Assembly: GCA_948852375.1 (NCBI GenBank)
Contig: CAQOYX010000032.1
Span: 3,084 to 16,849, forward strand
Source: an uncultured Clostridia bacterium
GTDB taxonomy: Bacteria; Bacillota_A; Clostridia; TANB77; CAG-508
Reading direction: 5' to 3'
Length of the DNA: 13,766 nucleotides
Part shown: piece after piece, positions 1 to 5,278 of the stretch
Layout: each line of letters starts with the position of its first letter
Numbering within the stretch: position 1 is the stretch's first letter
Notes under the pieces: model-generated
The model's database searches: none
What the model was told of the DNA's origin: nothing
What the model saw: only the letters and a program-made list of their open reading frames with translations
Translations under genes and position numbers: made by a program

Positions 1-367
1 TTGCCATATTTTTTATTTTATTTATAAAATCTACTAATTGAGTTCCTATAATCATATTAGAAGTAATTAAATCTTTAGCATATCCTAATGCTAAACTAAT
101 AGCTCTAATATCTCTAATATCATTACCGATTTTATCTTCATATCTCTCTAGCAATTCTCCAAAATATTCAATTTCACATATATTTTTAATTTCTAATATA
201 TCTTTTTTCTTAAACCAAATACATTTTTCCTCTATCTTTTTTAATGTATCATTTGAATCATTACTTGATGTTTCAGCTACAAAATTTATAAGTTCATTAC
301 ATAATTCAATATTTACATTCTTTTTAAATGCTTCAGTTTCTATAAATTGTATATTATTTCTATTCAT
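1..367 (-). CDS. Hypothetical protein, C-terminal part missing (runs off window edge)
   Basis: An open frame of 122 codons starts at ATG 367-365 and continues without a stop through base 1. A clear AAAGGTGA ribosome binding site lies about 7 bases upstream. The protein starts MNRNNIQFIE and is rich in Ile, Asn, Glu and Lys. It appears mostly helical, with charged helices such as CEIEYFGELLERYEDK and DIRDIRAISLALGYAKDL. No catalytic motif, zinc site or membrane segment is visible. It follows the 132-aa gene on the same strand after 60 bases and is probably the next gene of the same operon. I do not recognise the family; the missing C-terminus may hold the informative part. Confidence 0.75.
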   Translation of the reverse strand, partial: MNRNNIQFIETEAFKKNVNIELCNELINFVAETSSNDSNDTLKKIEEKCIWFKKKDILEIKNICEIEYFGELLERYEDKIGNDIRDIRAISLALGYAKDLITSNMIIGTQLVDFINKIKNMA

Positions 368-427
368 TTTATTATCACCTTTCTATTTGTAATTATATGA
401 ATAAGAGATGAATTGATAATCCACCTC

Positions 428-826
428 TTATGCAACATTTTTAAATGACTTATACAAACTATCCTTTGAATTTTGTTTCATATATTCTTGATAATTGCAT
501 AAGCCATATTTTTTAATTTTTACTTTTTTCTCATTTTGAACATCATCTATTAATTCTTTAGTATTATTGTAATCATAAAATAACCTTAAATATCCTTTAT
601 CATTTACTTGTTTTGGTCCTTTATATTGTTTTATTAGATTAAACTTGTATCTATATTTTTTCTTGCCTTTGTGATCGCTTATTCTTATTCCACAGCATAC
701 TCCATAATCAAGTTTTAAATATATACTTTTAGTCGTCTTAGCATAATACTTATGAATTTGAAATCCTTTATCTTTTAACTTTTTTATTATTTTATCTGAT
801 ACTTCAATTTCTTGTTTTCTCTTCAA
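428..826 (-). CDS. Hypothetical basic protein, 132 aa
   Basis: The start is TTG at 826-824, chosen because a perfect AGGAGG lies 9 bases upstream, directly behind the TAA of the upstream primase-like gene. The protein is Lys/Tyr-rich and strongly basic. It has a helical N-terminus (KIIKKLKDKGF) and a middle with probable beta strands (SIYLKLDYGVCCGIRISDHK). The KSIYLKL...IRISDHK pattern resembles small phage proteins of unknown function, but I cannot name the family. It ends in ...KNVA, one of several products here with a C-terminal Ala. It shares the frame of the upstream ORF, with one TAA between them; the ribosome binding site at the junction argues for separate translation. Confidence 0.7.
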   Translation of the reverse strand: MKRKQEIEVSDKIIKKLKDKGFQIHKYYAKTTKSIYLKLDYGVCCGIRISDHKGKKKYRYKFNLIKQYKGPKQVNDKGYLRLFYDYNNTKELIDDVQNEKKVKIKKYGLCNYQEYMKQNSKDSLYKSFKNVA

Positions 827-841
827 TAGGCAATTCCTCCT

Positions 842-1408
842 TTATGCAATTTTTCTATTTTCCTTTTTATTTACTTCAGTATCTATATCAATTCCAGTTA
901 ATGCTACTCTAAAATTAACTTTTATATTTTGTTTCTCTAGTACTTGTATAATATTCTCATATATGAAACTGCTAGTATGTAAAATCGTATATTTATCTAC
1001 ATATAAAAATACTTCAGATGCATTTAATGTTTTTACAATATTCAATATTAATTCTTTGTTGATATTATTAGGAATACCGATAACTGTTTTATTTGTATTA
1101 TTAAACAATTTATGAGCTAATATCATTTCTGTAGCAATAATAATCACTCTACTATTCTTCTTATTATACATACTAATCCAATTAATATTTTCATCTTTTA
1201 AAACCATAGCCCAATTATTAGCTTTTGTTCCATTATATAAATTATTGCTAGAAAACCATATATTTTCTGTATCTTTTTTATATGTATCATCTAATAAAAT
1301 TCTCAATCCTTGTATTTTATTGTTTAATATAACAGGGATAAAAATACCTTTATGAGATTTATAAGTCCACTTAAAATCTGAATCTTGGTAAAATCCGAGA
1401 AATTCCAT
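842..1408 (-). CDS. C-terminal half of primase-like protein (DUF3854/Toprim-like), frame-shifted from its N-terminal half
   Basis: This ORF begins inside the end of the CHC2-finger ORF (38-bp overlap, other frame). Its opening residues, LGFYQDSDFKWTY, are what one expects immediately after the ...LDGI of the upstream ORF in single-chain phage primase-like proteins (a GI-x-GFY...KWT pattern). The rest looks like a divergent DUF3854/Toprim-type domain: a GIFIPV...IQGLRI..D region, an IWFSS segment, a TE at the position of the Toprim glutamate (VIIIATEMILAHKL), a single acidic YVDKYT where Toprim has DxD, and a final TGIDID. The active site is therefore degenerate. Either the two ORFs make one protein through +1 frameshifting, or this half is translated on its own from ATG 1408; an AAGGA lies 10 bases upstream. 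It ends ...RKIA. Confidence 0.7.
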   Translation of the reverse strand: MEFLGFYQDSDFKWTYKSHKGIFIPVILNNKIQGLRILLDDTYKKDTENIWFSSNNLYNGTKANNWAMVLKDENINWISMYNKKNSRVIIIATEMILAHKLFNNTNKTVIGIPNNINKELILNIVKTLNASEVFLYVDKYTILHTSSFIYENIIQVLEKQNIKVNFRVALTGIDIDTEVNKKENRKIA

Positions 1409-1919
1409 CCAATTTGAATCCTTGTTTTTGTAATTTTATACAGATTTCTTTTTTCTTTTTACTTCTATTTTCTATACTTTTAAATCTATTTTTAAAGATA
1501 TATTCATCTGTAAAATTCATATTATTTAGTTTTTCCTTATGTGGTTTGTTCAATTGTTGTAAATCTAAAAAACTACTATAAACAATATCTCTATAATTTT
1601 CATCTTTTACAGGATTATTATAAACATAAGGAATATTATCTAATACAGGAGATTCTTTTAATAATTGTTTAAATGCGTCCTTTGTATATATATGTTTCAT
1701 TTTTGCATATAAATCTATTGATGTTCCACTTGATTCACAATTATCACATATGTATAAATTATTAATTGCATTAATTTTCATATATCCATTTTTTTCATTA
1801 CTGTCTTGGCAGAAAGGACATTTTACATATATATTGTTACCTATTTGATTTGTCTTTTTCAACTTTAGTTTGTTTATTACATTACTAATATTAATACATT
1901 CATATATATTGTTTTGCAT
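1371..1919 (-). CDS. CHC2 zinc-finger primase-like protein, N-terminal half (frameshifted)
   Basis: ATG at 1919 follows a GAGAGGAG ribosome binding site. Residues 34-61 hold a DnaG-type zinc finger: CPFC at 34-37 and CDNC at 58-61, with the YICDNCESSGTSIDL context typical of CHC2 fingers. This domain recognises single-stranded template in primases. The following part (INKLKL upstream; FKQLLKES and FTDEYIFKNRFKSI downstream) matches the layout of phage primase-like proteins that continue into a DUF3854/Toprim domain. The last nine codons (SRILPRFRF) appear to be out-of-frame sequence, because the natural continuation lies in the +1 frame at 1397-842. The full protein would be about 358 residues. 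No helicase domain is present. Strong as a CHC2 protein; a role in priming is inferred. Confidence 0.75.
   Translation of the reverse strand: MQNNIYECINISNVINKLKLKKTNQIGNNIYVKCPFCQDSNEKNGYMKINAINNLYICDNCESSGTSIDLYAKMKHIYTKDAFKQLLKESPVLDNIPYVYNNPVKDENYRDIVYSSFLDLQQLNKPHKEKLNNMNFTDEYIFKNRFKSIENRSKKKKEICIKLQKQGFKLDGISRILPRFRF
1395..1403 (-). other. Frameshift site joining the two primase halves
   Basis: Minus-strand codons GGA ATT TCT CGG in the first frame become CTC GGA TTT in the second. Skipping one base (the first T of TCT, or the C before GGA) restores a continuous DGI-x-GFYQD protein. TCT is followed by CGG, an Arg codon that should be rare in so A+T-rich a genome; a slow A-site codon is the usual setting for programmed +1 slippage. 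A one-base insertion in the short T run, natural or a sequencing error, explains it equally well. Confidence 0.6.
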
Positions 1920-1939
1920 TTGTAAACTCCTCTCTGATA

Positions 1940-2593
1940 CTATGCTACCATTAAATTTTCTTCTTCATCCTCGTATGCTGGTGTATATAATCGCATTAGT
2001 TCTTTATTTGATTTTTCATCAACTAAAATTACTGTTGCTGCTATATCAAAAAACCACATTTGAATATAAGTCATAAATACATTTATAATATCAGTGTCAA
2101 TTGCTGTTACTTGTAAATCCTTTTTATAATCTAGTTTAAACATTTTTAAAGTACTTGCATAAGCAAGTATCATTGCTCCACTACCACAGTTTACCTCTAT
2201 CATATTTCCGTTATTAGTCTTTTTATTTATATTGATTATCCCCTGTAGCTTTTTACCAACTTCTTGTAATGGACTATTATTATTTAACAACTTCAGATAA
2301 TTACTTTTTGTAACTTTTTGATAAATATCTCCTAATACATCATATGGATCTTTTTCGTTACAAAATATTCTTGTTAATTCTGTTGATAAAGCATAAAAAT
2401 AAGGTTGTTCTTCTTTCTTATAGCTTTGATATATTTCTTCATACTTATCACTATTTTTCTTGTTAAAAACTACTTTATTACTTAAACTAATAGCAAATAA
2501 TGATATGAAATCTTTAAAAACTTTTTCTGTTGAATATTTACCTTTACTAAAATTTAATAAATTTATAAATAATTCGTATTTTTTATTTTCCAT
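1940..2593 (-). CDS. Degenerate N6-adenine DNA methylase-like protein (no NPPY motif)
   Basis: ATG 2593 has TAGGAGGAAC just upstream. The 217-aa product has the SAM-binding motif I at residues 131-141 (MIEVNCGSG), then an acidic second strand (VTAIDTD, 162-168) and MTYIQMWFFDIAATVI. It ends with a YTPAY segment, as in the phage/plasmid branch of N-6 DNA methylases (PF02384-like). The N-terminal half carries a conserved-looking DPYDVLGDIYQKV before where GQFFTP normally stands; here that stretch reads LKLLNNNSP. The catalytic (D/N)PPY motif is absent, so methyl transfer is doubtful. It may bind SAM or DNA, act as a decoy, or be a regulatory partner. It ends ...LMVA and lies directly upstream of the primase-like gene. 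Family assignment is fairly sure, function is not. Confidence 0.7.
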   Translation of the reverse strand: MENKKYELFINLLNFSKGKYSTEKVFKDFISLFAISLSNKVVFNKKNSDKYEEIYQSYKKEEQPYFYALSTELTRIFCNEKDPYDVLGDIYQKVTKSNYLKLLNNNSPLQEVGKKLQGIININKKTNNGNMIEVNCGSGAMILAYASTLKMFKLDYKKDLQVTAIDTDIINVFMTYIQMWFFDIAATVILVDEKSNKELMRLYTPAYEDEEENLMVA

Positions 2594-2607
2594 TTTATTT
2601 GTTCCTC

Positions 2608-3057
2608 CTATTTTATTTCTATCTTTTGAATTACAAACTTTAAGCCATCTTTTACTGTATCAAAATCACAAATATAGTTATCATATAGTAATTCTAATTC
2701 TTCAAACAGATTCTCCATCGCTATTTCTTTAATACAAAAATTATATTTCTTTCCATTTTCACTAGGTATTTCTCTTAAATCTTCGACATAACCATATATA
2801 TTTACACAATATTTTGGGTTTATAATTTCTTCATCTATTACTATTTTAGTTGTTTTAGTTTTCTTATTAATATCCATCCAATCATAATCATATTTTTTAT
2901 ATTGTTTTTTTAAAAATTCATATAGAAAATCTCCTATTTTGCAAACTTCTTTATCTTCAATAGAGATACTTACGTTTTCTTCTGACTTTTTACTTAAAAC
3001 TTTTATATTAATATTTCCATATAAACTTATTCTTTTATTTTTACTTAATACTTTCAT
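2608..3057 (-). CDS. Hypothetical protein, 149 aa
   Basis: ATG 3057 is preceded by AAGGAGAATAT. The stop TAG is embedded in the ribosome binding site of the methylase-like gene (AAATAGGAGGAAC), so the two are translationally coupled. The N-terminus looks beta-rich (ISLYGNINIKVLSKK...VSISIEDKEVCKIGDFL). The middle is a Lys/Tyr-rich helix and the C-terminal half alternates acidic helices with strands (NIYGYVEDLREI, FEELELLYDNYICDF, LKFVIQKIEIK). No catalytic motif or membrane segment is visible and I do not recognise the family. The NIYGYV segment weakly echoes SIYGYV in the DUF4313-like protein at 9670-10029, which is not enough to claim homology. Confidence 0.7.
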   Translation of the reverse strand: MKVLSKNKRISLYGNINIKVLSKKSEENVSISIEDKEVCKIGDFLYEFLKKQYKKYDYDWMDINKKTKTTKIVIDEEIINPKYCVNIYGYVEDLREIPSENGKKYNFCIKEIAMENLFEELELLYDNYICDFDTVKDGLKFVIQKIEIK

Positions 3058-3082
3058 ATATTCTCCTTTTTACACATTAAGG

Positions 3083-3108
3083 AAATAGATTTTTTAGAAT
3101 CTACTTCT
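3083..3108 (-). repeat. Hairpin between genes, no U-run
   Basis: On the minus strand GAAGTAGATT and AATCTATTTC can pair over 10 bp (one G-U) around a 6-base loop. The downstream arm is not followed by a T tract, so it is not a standard terminator. It shares AAGTAGAT with the hairpins at 4151-4178 and 5252-5272. Confidence 0.5.
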
Positions 3109-3141
3109 TAATTAAAATTTTAATTGTTTCTCCTTATGGGA

Positions 3142-3852
3142 TTAAAGCATTTTCAAATAAAATTCTTCTGCTTTTTTTACCACAATACTATTCTTATCAT
3201 TATTCTTTTTAATTTGTTTTAGTAATCCTATAATCTGTAAATAATAATTAGGCAAATAATAAAACATATTGTCTAGTTCTTTTTTATTTTTATTTGCACA
3301 ACACCAACAGCTTACTCGTTTTAAAACATCATACAATCTTATATCATTTTCTTCCCAATAGAATCCGTTTTTATAACAGTACTCTAAACAATCTTTTTCT
3401 GTCATTTTCCATTCTACAAGTGGCAATATTTTATGTATTGTTCGTTCTTTAATAATTCGTCTTTTTTCATCAAATGCAATTCCAATATACTCACAATAGT
3501 TGTTTCCATATTTATCTTTTAGATATTTATTTATGATTATATTTTTATCACTTGTACCCCAACGACATTTACCTCCACAAACACCATAGCCACATTGTGT
3601 TGTCTTATCTCTTTTTTGTACTGGTTTTTCTAACATTTTATATGTAAATGATACTTTAGGTTTTAATTCTGTATATATTATATTTTTACATTTCAATAAT
3701 TTTTTGACTTTTTCTCGTATATCATAAATTGCTTGAAATTCCATACCTGTATCATAAAAAATCACTTCATCTACTTTCATATTTTTTTCTAATAACATTA
3801 ATAGCATTGCTAAACTATCTTTTCCAAATGAAACACTTGCAATATATTTCAT
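3142..3852 (-). CDS. PAPS reductase/ATP pyrophosphatase-family protein
   Basis: The N-terminus IASVSFGKDSLAML carries the ATP-PPi loop SxGKDS (residues 8-13) of the PAPS-reductase/N-type ATP pyrophosphatase fold. It is followed by VDEVIFYDTGMEF, the strand-helix that sets the second half of the nucleotide site in this family. Cysteines cluster at 87, 92 and 96 (CGYGVCGGKC) and at 182, 184 and 185 (SCWCC), which could hold a metal or Fe-S cluster as in sulfur-transfer relatives. Length (236 aa) fits the phage-borne members. True sulfate assimilation is unlikely in this setting. Sulfur or other modification of nucleic acid, or a nucleotide-activation step, is more plausible but inferred. The gene has its own promoter-like sequence (3882-3909) and a leader hairpin (3859-3880). 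Confidence 0.8.
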   Translation of the reverse strand: MKYIASVSFGKDSLAMLLMLLEKNMKVDEVIFYDTGMEFQAIYDIREKVKKLLKCKNIIYTELKPKVSFTYKMLEKPVQKRDKTTQCGYGVCGGKCRWGTSDKNIIINKYLKDKYGNNYCEYIGIAFDEKRRIIKERTIHKILPLVEWKMTEKDCLEYCYKNGFYWEENDIRLYDVLKRVSCWCCANKNKKELDNMFYYLPNYYLQIIGLLKQIKKNNDKNSIVVKKAEEFYLKML

Positions 3853-3858
3853 AACCTA

Positions 3859-3880
3859 CCATAAACTTCTCCGTTTATGG
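3859..3880 (-). promoter_or_regulatory. Perfect 8-bp leader hairpin with GGAGAA loop ahead of the PAPS reductase-like gene
   Basis: CCATAAAC and GTTTATGG form a perfect 8-bp stem on the minus strand. The 6-base loop GGAGAA is the only good Shine-Dalgarno-like sequence before ATG 3852, although 14 bases separate it from that start. The element could be an RNA switch, a protein-binding RNA hairpin, or a DNA operator overlapping the transcription start. Confidence 0.55.
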
Positions 3881-3881
3881 A

Positions 3882-3909
3882 AATGTATTCTACTACATCA
3901 ATATGTCAA
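3882..3909 (-). promoter_or_regulatory. Probable sigma-70-type promoter for the PAPS reductase-like gene
   Basis: The minus strand has a perfect -35 TTGACA (3909-3904), a 16-bp spacer and a -10-like TACATT (3887-3882). Transcription would begin near 3875, at or inside the leader hairpin. The -10 matches the consensus at only four of six positions. Confidence 0.5.
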
Positions 3910-3967
3910 ACTCATACATTTTACATAACATTTGTTAATAGTTGCTACAACCTATTTTATAGGATAG

Positions 3968-4123
3968 TTATGAGTTCACTTCCTTTCTCAGTTTTTTATC
4001 TTTTATTTTTCTTTTATGCAGATACTCTTGAATGTTTAATACTATATATAAAATTCCTATGAATAATGAAAAACTAAAAATTATTTCTAATAATACCAAA
4101 TTCATTATATCTTTTATCAACAT
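3968..4123 (-). CDS. Small single-pass membrane protein, 51 aa
   Basis: GAGGAGG lies 7 bases before ATG 4123, and the frame stays open to TAA 3970-3968. Residues 7-30 (MNLVLLEIIFSF onward to IVLN) form one hydrophobic segment. A strongly basic tail follows (LHKRKIKDKKLRKE), so a bitopic membrane protein with a cytoplasmic C-terminus is likely by the positive-inside rule. It follows the hairpin terminator behind ssb. A TTGAAA-17 bp-TAATAA promoter-like sequence overlaps that hairpin (about 4171-4143) and may drive it. The family is unknown; a phage-host envelope or toxin-like role is possible but not shown. Confidence 0.6.
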   Translation of the reverse strand: MLIKDIMNLVLLEIIFSFSLFIGILYIVLNIQEYLHKRKIKDKKLRKEVNS

Positions 4124-4144
4124 TCTTTTTTCCTCCTCTTTTAT

Positions 4145-4178
4145 TAATAAAAAAGTAGATATATTTCAATCTACTTTT
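4145..4178 (-). terminator. Intrinsic terminator after ssb
   Basis: AAAAGTAGAT and ATCTACTTTT form a perfect 10-bp stem with an 8-base loop. On the minus strand it ends in six T residues. It stands 36 bases behind the ssb stop. The same stretch also contains a promoter-like TTGAAA...TAATAA for the next small gene. Confidence 0.7.
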
Positions 4179-4214
4179 CACATTAAATATTTAATTTTTT
4201 CATTATTCCTCCCA

Positions 4215-4619
4215 TCAAAAAGGCAAATCATCTGAAGATGAGACTTCAAAATCACTTGTTGTATTTGTTCCAAAAGGATTGTCAAAACCATCGTTTTCTT
4301 TTTTACTATCAGCAAAATATACTTCTTCTGCTATAACTTCTGTAGCATAATGTTTTTGACCTTCATCATCATCCCAATTTCTTGTTTGTATTCTTCCACA
4401 TATACCAACTTGTTGTCCCTTTTTAAAATAATTAGAGCAAAATTCTCCTGTTTTAGCCCAAGCAATAATTGGGATAAAATCTGCTGTTATTTCATCTGTT
4501 TCCTTTTTAAATCTTCTATTCACTGCTACTGTAAAATTTGCAACTAATGTATTATTTGTTTGTGTGTATCTTACTTCTGGATCTTTTGTTAATCTTCCAA
4601 TTAAACATACTTTGTTCAT
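4215..4619 (-). CDS. ssb: Single-stranded DNA-binding protein (SSB)
   Basis: This is a complete 134-aa SSB. The OB-fold begins MNKVCLIGRLTKDPEVRYT and continues through VANFTVAVNRRFK (28-38), the ADFIPIIAWAKTGEFCSNYFKKGQQVGICGRI core (46-77) and YATEVIAEEVYF (91-102). A short, flexible, acidic linker leads to the conserved tip SSDDLPF, the docking peptide for replication and recombination partners. It would coat single-stranded element DNA and recruit partners such as the ERF protein. It lies third in the bS6-small protein-SSB cluster and is followed by a terminator. Its length and short linker are typical of phage-encoded copies. Confidence 0.96.
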   Translation of the reverse strand: MNKVCLIGRLTKDPEVRYTQTNNTLVANFTVAVNRRFKKETDEITADFIPIIAWAKTGEFCSNYFKKGQQVGICGRIQTRNWDDDEGQKHYATEVIAEEVYFADSKKENDGFDNPFGTNTTSDFEVSSSDDLPF

Positions 4620-4634
4620 ATCTTTTCATTCCTT

Positions 4635-4919
4635 TCATGCAACTAATTTTATTTCTTCCATTATAATGCTACTAACTCTTTCTTCTTGCTCATTTTCTTC
4701 TTTATATAAATCCACCCAATTATTATTTTTAAATGGATTTCTTTTGTTTCTTATATCTTCATCAATATATAAATGCTTTGATTTTGCCTGGTTCATTAAT
4801 TCTTTTGCTTTTTTTACTGCTTTTCTTTTATTTTTATATCCACATTCTATATAAACAGCATCATCTTCACCATTCTCAAAATCAGCATAAAACTTTTGAT
4901 ATACTATGTAAATTATCAT
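4635..4919 (-). CDS. Hypothetical protein, 94 aa, between bS6 and SSB genes
   Basis: ATG 4919 lies 3 bases after the TAG of the bS6-like gene, whose end provides the GAGGG ribosome binding site, so translation is coupled. The sequence opens with a strand (MIIYIVYQKFYADFENGEDDAVYIECGYKNK). It continues with a Lys/Ala helix (KAVKKAKELMNQAK) and an IDEDIRNKRNPFKNNNWVDLY segment seen in small phage proteins of unknown function. It occupies the interval between rpsF-like and ssb, which are often adjacent in bacterial chromosomes. Residues ENGEDD also occur in the bS6-like protein. It ends ...KLVA. Family not named. Confidence 0.7.
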   Translation of the reverse strand: MIIYIVYQKFYADFENGEDDAVYIECGYKNKRKAVKKAKELMNQAKSKHLYIDEDIRNKRNPFKNNNWVDLYKEENEQEERVSSIIMEEIKLVA

Positions 4920-4922
4920 CTT

Positions 4923-5222
4923 CTAATCCCTCTTTACTATTATAAATTTTATGATTTCTTCTTGTGTTCTAAAGTATCTTTCAATACTTGCTATGTCATC
5001 TTCGCCATTTTCAGTTTCTTGTTTTATTTCAAATTGATGCACTACATAATAGCCTTCTTTACATTTTTTAATTTCATAGGCTAATTTCTTTATTCCTATT
5101 TCTTGCTTATTCGTAATTTTAGCCACTTTATTAATTGTTTTTTCCACTTTTTCAAGTATTTCTTTTATTTCATCTTTCATTAAATTAGGTTTTAATATTA
5201 TTACACTTTCAAATTTTTTCAT
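4923..5222 (-). CDS. rpsF: Ribosomal protein bS6 homologue (element-encoded)
   Basis: The 99-aa product follows bS6 from end to end. The N-terminal strand is FESVIILKPNL, where bS6 has YE..ILKPDL. A helix follows (KDEIKEILEKVEKTINK), then the family signature GIKKLAYEIKKCKEGYYVVHQFE (residues 43-65; bS6 usually has KLAYPIKK..EGYYV) and the closing helix-strand IASIERYFRTQEEIIKFIIVKR. A small insertion (ETENGEDD, 69-76) sits in the loop before the last helix. The length matches the family (about 95 aa). bS6 binds 16S rRNA with bS18 in the 30S platform. A free copy could replace host bS6, bind RNA, or serve another role. GGGAGG precedes ATG 5222. It heads the bS6-94 aa-SSB cluster, mirroring chromosomal rpsF-ssb. 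Confidence 0.85.
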   Translation of the reverse strand: MKKFESVIILKPNLMKDEIKEILEKVEKTINKVAKITNKQEIGIKKLAYEIKKCKEGYYVVHQFEIKQETENGEDDIASIERYFRTQEEIIKFIIVKRD

Positions 5223-5244
5223 ATTTATAATTTCCTCCCTATAA

Positions 5245-5272
5245 AAATAAAAAGCTATCTACTTGATAACTT
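5245..5272 (-). terminator. Weak hairpin terminator after the SMC-like ATPase gene
   Basis: On the minus strand AAGTTAT pairs with ATAGCTT (one G-U) around a 7-base loop and is followed by TTTTATTTTTAT. The stem is short, so partial read-through into the bS6 gene is likely. It starts only 6 bases past the ATPase stop. Confidence 0.45.
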
Positions 5273-5278
5273 ACTTTT

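Noticed and set aside
422..429. Hairpin AAGAGGTG/CATCTCTT downstream of the 132-aa gene as a terminator
   Set aside because: The stem includes a G-U pair and there is no following T run; it may be chance in this sequence.
428..1408. Read-through product joining the primase C-terminal half to the 132-aa protein, which share one frame separated by a single TAA
   Set aside because: A perfect AGGAGG directly after the TAA and a spaced TTG explain separate translation; the shared frame is a one-in-three chance.
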